From an uncultured Bacteroidota bacterium (GTDB lineage: Bacteria; Bacteroidota; Bacteroidia; Flavobacteriales; Schleiferiaceae), in NCBI GenBank assembly GCA_913057235.1, contig CAJXNI010000010.1:33179-97178 (forward strand): DNA of 64,000 bases, in the 5' to 3' direction. The translations under genes and the position numbers were made by a program. Of the stretch, positions 37,264 to 45,602 are shown piece after piece; the stretch's first letter is position 1; each line of letters opens with the position of its first letter. The notes beneath the pieces were generated by a model. It worked only from the letters and a program-made list of their open reading frames with translations, had not been told where the DNA came from and searched no databases.

Positions 37264-39378
37264 ATGAAAAAAGAAACAATCGTTTTAGTCGTATCCATTT
37301 TTTTCTCTTTAAACCTCCATGGCCAATGGATTGAAGTGGAAGCAGCCGAAGGCTCAATTCCGGTTAGAGAGTTGATTAGCCACCAGCAAAACATTTTTGC
37401 CAGCAAGCAATGTGGTTTGTTTGTTAAGCGCTCCGCGGCCGCTCAATGGGAACGCCTCGACTTTACATCTACCAGAAACTTTCAAATTAGAAGAGATACC
37501 ATGGCCTATACCCATACCGGGTTTTGGGGTGGTTTTTTTGGTATTAGGTTTCGGGATTTAAGTACCCCAAATTTTGACACCCTAAAAACAGTGGAAAGGA
37601 TTTTTAACCAGAATTTCTATTCCCATGATTTGGTTTTTTATGACTCCTTGCTTTTGGTAGCAACAGATAATGGGGTGGTAGCGCTGCACAACTTAGGTGA
37701 TTCAATTTTCTACTTGAATAAAGGCTTACCGGTTTCCTACACTTTAAGCCCAACCGGTGATTCTATCCCTAATCTGACTGTAAGGCAAATTGAAAAACTA
37801 GGCCAGAGTGTGTATGCATTTACAGATACCGCACTCTACAGACATAATTTAGATACTAATGGCTGGCAACAAGTTAGTGGAGCTTACATCAGCAGTTCCT
37901 TTGGCCCCACAAAGGCCACCATCGCTAGCAATGGTATGTTTCTTATGGCCATAAACAATGTGCTTTATCGCAGTATTGATACCGGAAAAACCTGGCAAAA
38001 CATCTTTCAAAACAACTCTACCTCAGCCAATTTAGATTATCAACTGACCAGTACTTCCATAATTGCAACCAATGGCCCTAATTTTCTGGAGCGCTCCAAC
38101 GATTTTGGAATGACTTGGCAGAGCGCAAATAATGGCTTGAGGACAAGACCGCTATACCTAACTTCTGCTCAAGACACATTTTACCTAAGCACCCAAGCAG
38201 GGTTCAAAAAAGATATGGGGGGCCTATGGCAAGATGAAAGCCAGAAAGGTATGGCATGTGTACAAAGTGTTTCTAACCTAGCTAGCAATGGCATGGGACT
38301 TTACATGAGTGATGATGTAGGGGTGTACCGCTATAATGATACCAATGCCTGGAAGCGCATTTCGCCATTAGATAGCCAAATAGTAAGATATACTTCACTA
38401 GCTGCTCTACCCGGTGAGGTTTGGGTGGCAGGCACTTACCTTAGCGGGCCTAATAATACTAATGTTGATAGTGTGTTCATTAGAAAAAGCAATGATAATG
38501 GACAAACCTGGCGAAGCACTAAGTGGTCTTTTGGAAACCCTAGGGAATTAATTATAAGAGAGAGAGGCAATGCTGTATATGCTACAGATGGTCAAAACCT
38601 ATATCAATCATTTGCGGGTAGTTCGGTTTGGCTTAATCTTTCTCAGCGGTTTTATAGTGAGGAGCTCAATTTTTTCAATAATAAATTATGGTATCTCCAA
38701 AGCCGCACGAACAACAGAATTGTGAGTTTTGATCTCTCTACCAATCAAAATACCTTTTACACTTTGCCAACTCCTACTAACGTACCCGCCTTTAGTAGAT
38801 TTTTCACACGTGATACTTTGTTATATATCACTAATGGCGATACCACCTTTGCCAAGGGCCCTAACTCAGGTTGGGTACCAGTACCAGGCGCCCCAGCAGA
38901 GTTAGTTTCAGGGGTTAGTTTCAGAGACCAGTTATTTACCGTTACGTTCACCGGTCCAGTGTATAAGGCTGATACTAACCAGCAAAATCAATGGTACCCG
39001 GTAGCCGATACCATTCCCAGTGGGGGCATAGTAACTGGGCAGATAACCATTTACCGAGATACCTTTTTTGTAACCACGGCCGACAATATTTTCAAACTGG
39101 GTATACCCGATTCGTTATTGGTCAGCTTAAATGAAGAATCACCATCAAACCTCTATTCACTTTATCCCAACCCCGCCAATTCCAGCCTCACTTTAAATGG
39201 CCCCGCGGGCGGCCCTCTGCAGCTAGAAATTCACACAGCTGAAGGCCGGCTTTGCTTTCGTGCATCGGTGCAAACCAAGCAGCGCATAAACTTGCCAGAA
39301 CTCCCAGCGGGACTTTATTGGCTTAGCCTCAAGGGCGATGAAGGTTTGCGAGAAACGCACCGGCTGATGATTGAATGA
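37264..39378 (+). CDS. Secreted beta-propeller (Asp-box/BNR) protein with type A T9SS sorting domain, paralogue 2
   Basis: 704 aa with the same architecture as the preceding gene: signal peptide ending near LHGQ, the shared WIEVE..EGS start, Asp-boxes (SIDTGKTWQNI, SNDFGMTWQSA, SNDNGQTWRST) and the YPNPANSSLTLNG sorting domain. The bodies of the two proteins have clearly diverged, while the last 70 residues are almost the same, also at DNA level. The pair arose by tandem duplication and sits between sufS and sufE. Confidence 0.85.
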   Translation: MKKETIVLVVSIFFSLNLHGQWIEVEAAEGSIPVRELISHQQNIFASKQCGLFVKRSAAAQWERLDFTSTRNFQIRRDTMAYTHTGFWGGFFGIRFRDLSTPNFDTLKTVERIFNQNFYSHDLVFYDSLLLVATDNGVVALHNLGDSIFYLNKGLPVSYTLSPTGDSIPNLTVRQIEKLGQSVYAFTDTALYRHNLDTNGWQQVSGAYISSSFGPTKATIASNGMFLMAINNVLYRSIDTGKTWQNIFQNNSTSANLDYQLTSTSIIATNGPNFLERSNDFGMTWQSANNGLRTRPLYLTSAQDTFYLSTQAGFKKDMGGLWQDESQKGMACVQSVSNLASNGMGLYMSDDVGVYRYNDTNAWKRISPLDSQIVRYTSLAALPGEVWVAGTYLSGPNNTNVDSVFIRKSNDNGQTWRSTKWSFGNPRELIIRERGNAVYATDGQNLYQSFAGSSVWLNLSQRFYSEELNFFNNKLWYLQSRTNNRIVSFDLSTNQNTFYTLPTPTNVPAFSRFFTRDTLLYITNGDTTFAKGPNSGWVPVPGAPAELVSGVSFRDQLFTVTFTGPVYKADTNQQNQWYPVADTIPSGGIVTGQITIYRDTFFVTTADNIFKLGIPDSLLVSLNEESPSNLYSLYPNPANSSLTLNGPAGGPLQLEIHTAEGRLCFRASVQTKQRINLPELPAGLYWLSLKGDEGLRETHRLMIE

Positions 39379-39451
39379 TGAACCCTGTACAGATAGTTTT
39401 TGTCAATTAAAAACAGAAACTAATTTTAAGACCTTTGCACTAGAAATTGCT

Positions 39452-39871
39452 ATGGAAACAATACAGGAAAGACAGAACGAAATCATTGAGGAATTTGAGC
39501 TCTTTGACGATTGGATGCAGAAATACGAGTATCTGATTGAATTGGGCAAATCACTACCGCTCATTGATGAGCAGTTCAAAACGGAAGATAACATTATTAA
39601 AGGCTGCCAGAGTCAGGTTTGGCTGCACGCCACTAATAATGGTGAGTTAGTGCGCTACACTGCTGATAGCGATGCCATTCTTACCAAAGGCTTAATTGCC
39701 TTAATGATTCGAGTTTTAGATGGGCAGGCCCCTAAGGAAATTGTAGACGCTAAGATGGATTTTGTGGATGCAATTGGCCTAAAAGAGCATTTAAGCCCTA
39801 CCCGTGCCAATGGTTTGTTGAACATGATTAAGCAAATGAAATTTTATGCTTTGGCCATGCAAGCTAAATAA
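39452..39871 (+). CDS. sufE: Sulfur acceptor SufE
   Basis: 139 aa from the ATG at 39452. This start is preferred because the family begins close to the IQERQNEIIEEF helix; upstream codons overlap the previous gene. Cys52 in IKGCQSQVWL is the persulfide acceptor that receives sulfur from SufS and passes it to SufB. The next gene follows after 20 bp. Confidence 0.93.
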   Translation: METIQERQNEIIEEFELFDDWMQKYEYLIELGKSLPLIDEQFKTEDNIIKGCQSQVWLHATNNGELVRYTADSDAILTKGLIALMIRVLDGQAPKEIVDAKMDFVDAIGLKEHLSPTRANGLLNMIKQMKFYALAMQAK

Positions 39872-39891
39872 GAGCCTTAACAGTTGAAACC

Positions 39892-40212
39892 ATGACAGAC
39901 GCAGAATTACAAAAAATAGGAGAGGATGTAGTGGATGTGCTACGCAGCATCTATGACCCTGAAATACCCGTTGATATTTACGAGCTGGGGCTCATTTATG
40001 ACGTTCAAGTGAGCTCTGAGGGAGACGTTAAAATTCTAATGACGCTCACTTCGCCTAACTGCCCGGTGGCCGAAAGTTTACCGGAAGAGGTAAAGCAAAA
40101 GTCCGGTACGGTAGATCAAGTAAGGGAGGTAGAGGTTGAAATTACCTTTGACCCGCCCTGGACCAAAGACATGATGAGCGAAGAAGCCATGTTGGAACTG
40201 GGTTTTTTATAA
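39892..40212 (+). CDS. sufT: DUF59/MIP18 family SUF-associated protein (SufT-like)
   Basis: 106 aa covering a single DUF59 domain with DPEIPVDIYELGLIYDV near the start and LTSPNCPVAESLPEEV in the middle, whose Cys is conserved in the family. Related proteins help Fe-S maturation of clients. Its place between sufE and DUF2480 is the usual Flavobacteriia arrangement. Confidence 0.9.
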   Translation: MTDAELQKIGEDVVDVLRSIYDPEIPVDIYELGLIYDVQVSSEGDVKILMTLTSPNCPVAESLPEEVKQKSGTVDQVREVEVEITFDPPWTKDMMSEEAMLELGFL

Positions 40213-40232
40213 ACTGAAAACACCTTTAGTTT

Positions 40233-40742
40233 ATGGAAGAAATTAAAAATAAAGTGGCCCAGTCGGGTCTAATCACGCTAAGCCTTGATGAATACTATCC
40301 GCAAGGTGAACGAAAAGAACTTGATCTAAAGCCTTGGTTGTACGAGGGTTTTATGCTGAAAGAAAAAGACTTCCGCCAAAGCGTAAAAGAGCATGACTGG
40401 GAGCAATACCAAAATGCCTATGTGGCGGTGTTTTGCAGTGAAGATGCCATTATTCCGCAATGGGCCTACATGCTTATTGGCGCGCAGCTGGCGGGCAAGG
40501 CGCTACAGGTGGTTTATGGTTCTCCGCAGTCTTTAGAAGTGGTTTTGGCCCAAAAGGCTTTAGAATCTTTCAATGCAGAAGCTTATCGCGATAAGCGGGT
40601 AATTTTAAAAGGTTGTGGCGATTTACCCATTCCCCCGCAAGCCTATTTACAGTTTGCGGCATTATTACAACCGGTAGTGAAAAGTCTCATGTTTGGAGAA
40701 GCTTGTTCTACCGTACCCATCTACAAAAAGCCTCGTAAATAA
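40233..40742 (+). CDS. DUF2480 family protein
   Basis: 169 aa. The family is of unknown function and is repeatedly found at the end of suf operons in Bacteroidota. Typical segments are LDEYYPQGERKELDLKPWL, FCSEDAIIPQWAYML and the late LKGCGDLPIPPQAY with a lone Cys. Stop and next start overlap by one base, so it is coupled with the DUF3050 gene. Confidence 0.85.
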   Translation: MEEIKNKVAQSGLITLSLDEYYPQGERKELDLKPWLYEGFMLKEKDFRQSVKEHDWEQYQNAYVAVFCSEDAIIPQWAYMLIGAQLAGKALQVVYGSPQSLEVVLAQKALESFNAEAYRDKRVILKGCGDLPIPPQAYLQFAALLQPVVKSLMFGEACSTVPIYKKPRK

Positions 40743-41551
40743 TGGTTGATTTTGACATTTTAGGCATTCAAGAAAAAGTAGCTCCCCTGCGCGAAAAACT
40801 ATTAGGGCATGAGTTGTACCGCAACCTGGAAACCCTGGGCGATTTAAAAGTCTTTATGGGCAACCATGTTTTTGCGGTTTGGGATTTTATGGTACTGCTT
40901 AAAGGCCTGCAAAGACGTTTAACTTGCGTGGAAGAGGTTTGGGCACCTAGCGCTGATCGCCTAGCCCGCAGGCTGATCAATGATATTGTTTTGGCCGAAG
41001 AAAGTGATGTGGATATGAACGGCAATCCGGCCAGTCACTTTGAAATGTACCTAGACGCCATGAAGCAGGCGGGAGTGGAAACCCAGCCCATTAACCGCTT
41101 TATGCAGAAAGCTCAGGAAGGGTATAGCCATAAAAATTTGGTAAAATATAATGTGGCCGAAATGCCCAGGGCTCAACAGCAATTTTTAGAGGCTACCTTT
41201 CGGTTGATGAAGCGCAATAAAAGCCATGAAATTGCGGCTGCCTTTACCTTTGGACGCGAAGACCTCATTCCTGATTTATTCACAGAAATAGTCAAAGATC
41301 TGGACCAAAAGGTGCCAGGTAAATTAAGTGCTTTCATTTACTATTTAGAACGTCACATTGAAATTGATGGAGACGAGCACGGCCCTATGGCTTTAAAAAT
41401 GATTAGAAGCCTTTGCGGCAATAATCAGCAAAAATGGCAAGAGGCCGGTAATGCAGCTGTGGAGGCCTTACAAGCGCGGCTGGAATTTTGGGACGCCATT
41501 AATGCCCAGGTGCAATCCGAAAAAAGCAAAGAAACCCTAAGCCTAACCTAA
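40742..41551 (+). CDS. DUF3050 family protein (haem-oxygenase-like helical fold)
   Basis: 269 aa, mostly helical. Typical family features are LGDLKVFMGNHVFAVWDFM near residues 32-50 with a His, and later Glu/His-containing helices (EIDGDEHGPMAL) that in the haem-oxygenase-like superfamily can bind metal. Function unknown. It is the last gene of the sufE-side operon, overlapping the preceding gene, so it may share regulation with Fe-S assembly. Confidence 0.8.
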   Translation: MVDFDILGIQEKVAPLREKLLGHELYRNLETLGDLKVFMGNHVFAVWDFMVLLKGLQRRLTCVEEVWAPSADRLARRLINDIVLAEESDVDMNGNPASHFEMYLDAMKQAGVETQPINRFMQKAQEGYSHKNLVKYNVAEMPRAQQQFLEATFRLMKRNKSHEIAAAFTFGREDLIPDLFTEIVKDLDQKVPGKLSAFIYYLERHIEIDGDEHGPMALKMIRSLCGNNQQKWQEAGNAAVEALQARLEFWDAINAQVQSEKSKETLSLT

Positions 41552-41555
41552 AAAG

Positions 41556-42011
41556 TTATTCCGGCTGGGCAGGGTTTACACTTTGTAAGATGCTATCAGC
41601 CAAATACATGTTTTGAAAGGTGAGATTTTCAATCTCAATCATTTTGGCCTTTTGCTCCATTAAGTACTGCGCTTTTTCTTCCTCACTCCAATCCTGCTCG
41701 TCTGGTGCTTTAAAATTGTGCATCCATTCCATCATGCCGTCATCCGCTTTTTTCAGGTTGATCGCCACTTCCAGGTAAAGGGCAGAATCCGGAGAGGTTT
41801 GGGCCATTTGACGCAGTTGCTTTTGCTGACGCCTCATTTGCCCCATAGAGGGCATTACCCGGTCATGGGCAGCCATTACTTCCTGCTTTAAAATAGATAC
41901 CCTTTGTCCGTCTTTTTCTTCTGAGTCAGAATCGGCTGCAGCCTTGTTAGAGCCAGCATTTTGGCAGGCTACGGCTAAAAATAACAAGCTGTAAAACAAT
42001 ACTTGCTTCAT
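41556..42011 (-). CDS. Small lipoprotein, helical
   Basis: 151 aa. Lipobox FLAVAC at about Cys16 and a charged Ser/Glu/Asp linker are followed by a helical region rich in Met, Gln and Lys. Similar small proteins in Bacteroidota are often labelled viral A-type inclusion protein, a name without functional meaning. It lies convergent to the DUF3050 gene with only a 4-bp gap. Confidence 0.7.
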   Translation of the reverse strand: MKQVLFYSLLFLAVACQNAGSNKAAADSDSEEKDGQRVSILKQEVMAAHDRVMPSMGQMRRQQKQLRQMAQTSPDSALYLEVAINLKKADDGMMEWMHNFKAPDEQDWSEEEKAQYLMEQKAKMIEIENLTFQNMYLADSILQSVNPAQPE

Positions 42012-42102
42012 GGTGTAGAATTTATTTCAAAGATACACACCCTGGATTAAAAAAAGCGTAAAAAGCTTGTTTGTTAGGGTTTGTTTCTAGCATCTTTACG
42101 TT

Positions 42103-42774
42103 ATGAAATTACAAACGGCCGACTGGCTTAAAATTATTTTGCTTCTAGTGATTTTGGGAGGTGGAGTGGCCCTCTCCTACCAGATATTAAAACCCCAACG
42201 CAAACTACCCATTTACAACCCTAGTGATTTAGACCGCAGGCTGGTAGATGAAAGTCTGCAAAGGAAGGGCATCAACCATCGGGTTATACCCTTTAAACTG
42301 GTCAACCAAAACGGTGATACCATTACCGAAGAAAACTTGGAAGGAAAGATTTATATAGCGGATTTCTTCTTTACCATTTGCCCCGATATTTGCAAAGACA
42401 TGGCTGTGCAAAAGCGCAGGTTGCAAGAAGAGCTTAAAGAAGCCGCTGATTTTGCCATTGTTTCACACAGCGTTACCCCAGAAATTGACTCCGTACCGGT
42501 TCTGCGGGCTTATGCCGATCGGCAAGGAGCCGTAACCGGAAAGTGGCATTTGCTTACCGGAGACAAGCCGCAGATTTACAAGCTGGCCCGTGAAAGTTAT
42601 TTTGCCGTTTTAGATGAAGGCGGTGAGGGCGATGAAAGTGACTTTATTCATACCGAGAATTTTGTGTTGGTAGACAAAGAGAAGCGCATTAGAGGCTTCT
42701 ACGATGGCACCAGTGCAGAAGATGTGGATCGGCTGATCGAAGATTTTTACGTATTACAAGCAGAATACGAATAA
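42103..42774 (+). CDS. SCO1/SenC family protein
   Basis: 223 aa with an N-terminal membrane anchor (residues about 10-27) and a thioredoxin-like domain facing the periplasm. The copper-binding motif CPDIC (Cys93, Cys97) and a later His in DFIHTENF fit SCO proteins, which insert CuA into cytochrome c oxidase or act as thiol reductases. No oxidase genes are nearby. Confidence 0.88.
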   Translation: MKLQTADWLKIILLLVILGGGVALSYQILKPQRKLPIYNPSDLDRRLVDESLQRKGINHRVIPFKLVNQNGDTITEENLEGKIYIADFFFTICPDICKDMAVQKRRLQEELKEAADFAIVSHSVTPEIDSVPVLRAYADRQGAVTGKWHLLTGDKPQIYKLARESYFAVLDEGGEGDESDFIHTENFVLVDKEKRIRGFYDGTSAEDVDRLIEDFYVLQAEYE

Positions 42775-42793
42775 TGCCTACGTAAAAAAGAGG

Positions 42794-42825
42794 CCGGTCA
42801 GCATCACCATCGCTGACCGGGCTTT
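42794..42825 (+). terminator. Hairpin terminator between convergent SCO and aldo/keto reductase genes
   Basis: A 9-bp stem CCGGTCAGC (42794-42802) with GCTGACCGG (42812-42820). The T run is short, so efficiency is uncertain. Confidence 0.5.
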
Positions 42826-42832
42826 ATGACTT

Positions 42833-43825
42833 TTAGAAGGGCGGATGCTCCGGCTTGTTTTCCAAAATCGCCTCAATTTTGTCCATTACTTCCTGGTTGA
42901 GCTTGTGTTTGGCGCGGCTGGCCATTAGGTTTTCTTCCAGCTGATGGGTTTTGGAAGCACCTAGAATAGCGGTGCTTACATTCGGGTTTTTAAGCGTCCA
43001 GGCTATGGCCATTACGGGCATGCTCATACCCAACTCTTGAGCCAACTCAGTTAGCTTACTTACTTTATCAAAGTATTCTTGCTGCAAGTTTTTATCGGCT
43101 AGCCACTTTAGTTCGCTCAGGTTTAAGCGGGCGTCTTCAGGAGTGGTGTCATTGTACTTTCCGGTAAGTACTCCACTGGCCAATGGTGACCAGGTGGTGG
43201 TGCCCAAACCTACCGTTTTATAAATCTGGCTGAACTCCACTTCTACCTTTTCGCGCACCAGCATGTTGTACTGCGGTTGCTCCATGGTAGGGCCAATTAG
43301 GTGGTTTTGCCTTGCTACCATGTGCGCTTCCATAATTTCCTGAGCACTCCACTCACTGGTACCCCAGTAGAGAATCTTACCCTGCTGTATGAGATTGTGC
43401 ATGGTCCACACCGTTTCTTCAATGGGTGTTTTTTTATCGGGCCGGTGGCAAAAAAAGAGATCCAGGTAATCTACTTGCAGGCGCTCCAAGGCTTGGTGAC
43501 AGGCTTCTGTAAGGTGTTTGCGGGTATTACCCTTTTGCATGGGTTTAGAATCTTTCAAGCCTTTTATGCCAAAGTACGCCTTGCTACTCACCGCAAAACT
43601 ATCGCGGCTCCAACCCCGGTCTTTAAGCACTTTGCCCATTAATACTTCGCTTTCGCCTGATGCGTATACCTCAGCATTATCAAAGAAATTTACGCCATGG
43701 TCATAAGCCATAGTCATTAATTCGGTAGCCTGCTTTTGGCCAATTTGCGTACCAAAGGTTATCCAGGAACCAAAGCTCAGTTCACTTACTTGCAAGCCGC
43801 TGCGGCCTAAATTGCGGTATTCCAT
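42833..43825 (-). CDS. Aldo/keto reductase (voltage-gated K+ channel beta-subunit-like)
   Basis: 330 aa from the ATG at 43825, preferred because the family starts MEYRxLGxSGLxVS; an upstream ATG at 43867 adds 14 unrelated residues. The AKR tetrad is visible as Asp and Tyr in FFDNAEVYASGESE, Lys in VSSKAYFG and His in LFFCHRPD. The KvbetaR-like subgroup reduces carbonyl compounds with NADPH; the substrate is unknown. A perfect palindrome lies in the divergent interval with haaO. Confidence 0.85.
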   Translation of the reverse strand: MEYRNLGRSGLQVSELSFGSWITFGTQIGQKQATELMTMAYDHGVNFFDNAEVYASGESEVLMGKVLKDRGWSRDSFAVSSKAYFGIKGLKDSKPMQKGNTRKHLTEACHQALERLQVDYLDLFFCHRPDKKTPIEETVWTMHNLIQQGKILYWGTSEWSAQEIMEAHMVARQNHLIGPTMEQPQYNMLVREKVEVEFSQIYKTVGLGTTTWSPLASGVLTGKYNDTTPEDARLNLSELKWLADKNLQQEYFDKVSKLTELAQELGMSMPVMAIAWTLKNPNVSTAILGASKTHQLEENLMASRAKHKLNQEVMDKIEAILENKPEHPPF

Positions 43826-43910
43826 TTTTGATTCAATTTTAGTTAAAAAGGCGGTGCTTTGCCGCATTGTTTAGATTCAGCTAAAATTTATGTTTTAAAA
43901 ATACATGGGT

Positions 43911-43929
43911 CATCGGGTTTAACCCGATG
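43911..43929. promoter_or_regulatory. Perfect 9+1+9 palindrome between divergent genes
   Basis: CATCGGGTT-T-AACCCGATG lies about midway between the starts of the aldo/keto reductase (43825) and haaO (44001). There is no T run, so it is not a terminator. It is best read as a dimeric regulator site serving one or both genes. Confidence 0.45.
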
Positions 43930-44000
43930 GTTCTCTGCTGCCATTAAAAAAGGTTGAGAAGCTTAAATAATTACCTTCGTGGTACCTCAAAACATAAATT

Positions 44001-44531
44001 ATGGCTTTAGCTAGACCCTTTAACTTACACCAATGGATTGAAGAAAACCGAGACCTCTTGAAACCGCCCGTGGGTAATAAGAATTTGTACCCTGCGGGTA
44101 AAGATTATATTGTAATGATAGTGGGCGGCCCCAACGCCCGTAAAGATTACCACTACAACCAAACCGAGGAACTCTTTTACCAGTTAGAGGGCGAGATTAC
44201 GGTGCGTATTCAGGAGAATGGTAAGCCAGCCGATATTCACCTGGGCCCTGGCGATATGTTTTTATTGCCAGCTGAGGTGCCCCACTCACCCATGCGCAGT
44301 GCCGGTTCAGTGGGTCTGGTAGTAGAAAGGGTGCGCAAGCCTGAGCATGAAGATGGCTTACTGTGGTTCTGCGATAATTGCAATCACAAATTGCACGAGA
44401 CCTATTTTCCGCTCAACAATATTGAGAAAGACTTTCTACCGCGCTTTAAAGAATTTTACAACTCTAAGAACTTACGCACCTGTGCCAACTGTGGCCATGT
44501 GATGGAAACCGATAGCCGCTTTACAGACTAA
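44001..44531 (+). CDS. haaO: 3-hydroxyanthranilate 3,4-dioxygenase
   Basis: 176 aa, the bacterial HaaO/NbaC length. A cupin domain has the iron ligands His51 and Glu57 (YHYNQTEE) and His95 (VPHSPMR). A C-terminal rubredoxin-like metal site has two CxxC pairs (Cys124/127 and Cys161/164). It opens the ring of 3-hydroxyanthranilate in the kynurenine pathway towards quinolinate/NAD or tryptophan breakdown. No other kynurenine gene is in the window. Confidence 0.93.
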   Translation: MALARPFNLHQWIEENRDLLKPPVGNKNLYPAGKDYIVMIVGGPNARKDYHYNQTEELFYQLEGEITVRIQENGKPADIHLGPGDMFLLPAEVPHSPMRSAGSVGLVVERVRKPEHEDGLLWFCDNCNHKLHETYFPLNNIEKDFLPRFKEFYNSKNLRTCANCGHVMETDSRFTD

Positions 44532-44590
44532 CTCTAAACAATGGGTGGGGCTTCATGTGTTGGTTTTATATAATTAAAAATCAACATGTT

Positions 44591-45241
44591 ATGAAAATTT
44601 TTACCAGAATAATTCCGTTTGTCGTGTCTGTTTTCTTTCTCGGTTGCAGTTCATCTGTTCAAATGACTGCTACCTACACTGCCCCTGAGATTAAAGCTGA
44701 AAATACCTGTAACAACATTTTTATCAGTGGTGTTTTTGCTGGAGACACCGCCCGAAAATTGCTTGAAGAAGCGGTTGAAACTGAATTACAGGAGGAGGGC
44801 GTTAGCAGCTTGGCCAGCCATGAAATTTGGGCAGGCACCCCAGAGGACATTGATCTGTCAAGCGAGGCACTTTTTAAAACCTTAGACGCTGCTGAAAAAG
44901 ATGCGATTTTAACGGTAAGTGTGCTGGCAGGTGATAGCGAAAGTCGTTTTGTGCAACGCGGTGTTACCTATGAGCCCATAACCATGAATCCTTGGTACAG
45001 AACCTATGATGGTTATTATAACCACGTAGGTAGGGTGGTGTATAATCCTGGTTATTACGCCTCAGGAAAAGATTACTTTGTAGAGATTAATCTTTATGAT
45101 GTAGACTCGCGAGAATTAATTTGGTCAGCCCAAACCAATACCTATATAACCGCAGATTTAATAACGCTAACGGAGAACCTTGCCGATCTAATTGTAGATG
45201 AATTGGAAGAGGAGCAATTAATTTTAGATAATGAAGCCTAA
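44591..45241 (+). CDS. Lipoprotein of unknown function (DUF4136-like)
   Basis: 216 aa from the ATG at 44591, which directly precedes the signal peptide; the upstream ATG at 44555 adds 12 residues that do not fit a signal. The lipobox is FFLGC. The mature part has alternating strands and an aromatic segment MNPWYRTYDGYYNHVG, and resembles the DUF4136-type pattern of stress-related lipoproteins only loosely. Function unknown. Confidence 0.65.
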   Translation: MKIFTRIIPFVVSVFFLGCSSSVQMTATYTAPEIKAENTCNNIFISGVFAGDTARKLLEEAVETELQEEGVSSLASHEIWAGTPEDIDLSSEALFKTLDAAEKDAILTVSVLAGDSESRFVQRGVTYEPITMNPWYRTYDGYYNHVGRVVYNPGYYASGKDYFVEINLYDVDSRELIWSAQTNTYITADLITLTENLADLIVDELEEEQLILDNEA

Positions 45242-45271
45242 AATCAAATCATTAATTTTTAAATTTGCCGC

Positions 45272-45287
45272 CCGCTAGAAATAGCGG
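45272..45287 (+). other. Short hairpin with GAAA tetraloop
   Basis: CCGCTA-GAAA-TAGCGG, a 6-bp stem closed by a GNRA tetraloop, stands in the spacer before tRNA-Leu. It may be part of a structured leader; function unknown. Confidence 0.4.
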
Positions 45288-45291
45288 TTAA

Positions 45292-45342
45292 GCCCAGGTG
45301 GCGCCCGCCCGTACCGAACGATCCGTTCGGGCGGGGAATTGG
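45292..45342 (+). repeat. Partial tRNA-Leu 5' copy interrupted by a palindromic insert
   Basis: Bases 45292-45303 repeat the first 12 bases of the tRNA at 45414, and 45336-45342 (GAATTGG) repeat the next 7. Between them lies a 32-bp GC-rich palindrome (arms CCGAACG at 45314-45320 and CGTTCGG at 45324-45330, plus outer CCCGC/GCGGG). Similarity stops after 45342. Confidence 0.5.
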
Positions 45343-45413
45343 AGGAGCAAGTAGCTGTTCCAGAGCTTGGGAAAAGAGAATTCGAAACGGTAGAATTACT
45401 GTTTTAATATATT

Positions 45414-45495
45414 GCCCAGGTGGCGGAATTGGTAGACGCGCTGGTCTCAAACACCTGTGCCTTCGGGCGTACCGGTTCGACTCCGGTCCTGGGCA
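45414..45495 (+). tRNA. tRNA-Leu (CAA anticodon)
   Basis: 82 nt fold as a class II tRNA. The acceptor arm GCCCAGG/CCTGGGC is perfect, the D-arm contains AATTGGTAGACGC, the anticodon loop CTCAAAC gives CAA, a long variable arm (GCCTTCGGGC) follows, and the T-arm is ACCGG-TTCGACT-CCGGT. The anticodon stem CTGGT/ACCTG has one T-T mismatch. The 3' CCA is not fully encoded (ACCT). A terminator follows. Confidence 0.93.
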
Positions 45496-45510
45496 CCTTA
45501 ATTAAAAAGT

Positions 45511-45540
45511 AGCCTCACTCTTACCGGTGAGGCTTTTTTG
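45511..45540 (+). terminator. Rho-independent terminator of tRNA-Leu
   Basis: An 8-bp stem AGCCTCAC (45511-45518) with GTGAGGCT (45527-45534) runs into a T run. Confidence 0.85.
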
Positions 45541-45602
45541 TATTTAATTTTCGAATCAGCCACAATAGCTAACTTTCAAATAAGCTTCTAAAACCTCTAA
45601 CT

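Noticed and set aside
35131..39378. Sialidase function for the two Asp-box proteins
   Set aside because: Asp-boxes mark a beta-propeller fold only; the arginine triad and other sialidase catalytic residues are not evident.
45259..45450. 63-codon minus-strand frame across the tRNA region
   Set aside because: It covers the tRNA 5' end and the palindrome; no coding features.
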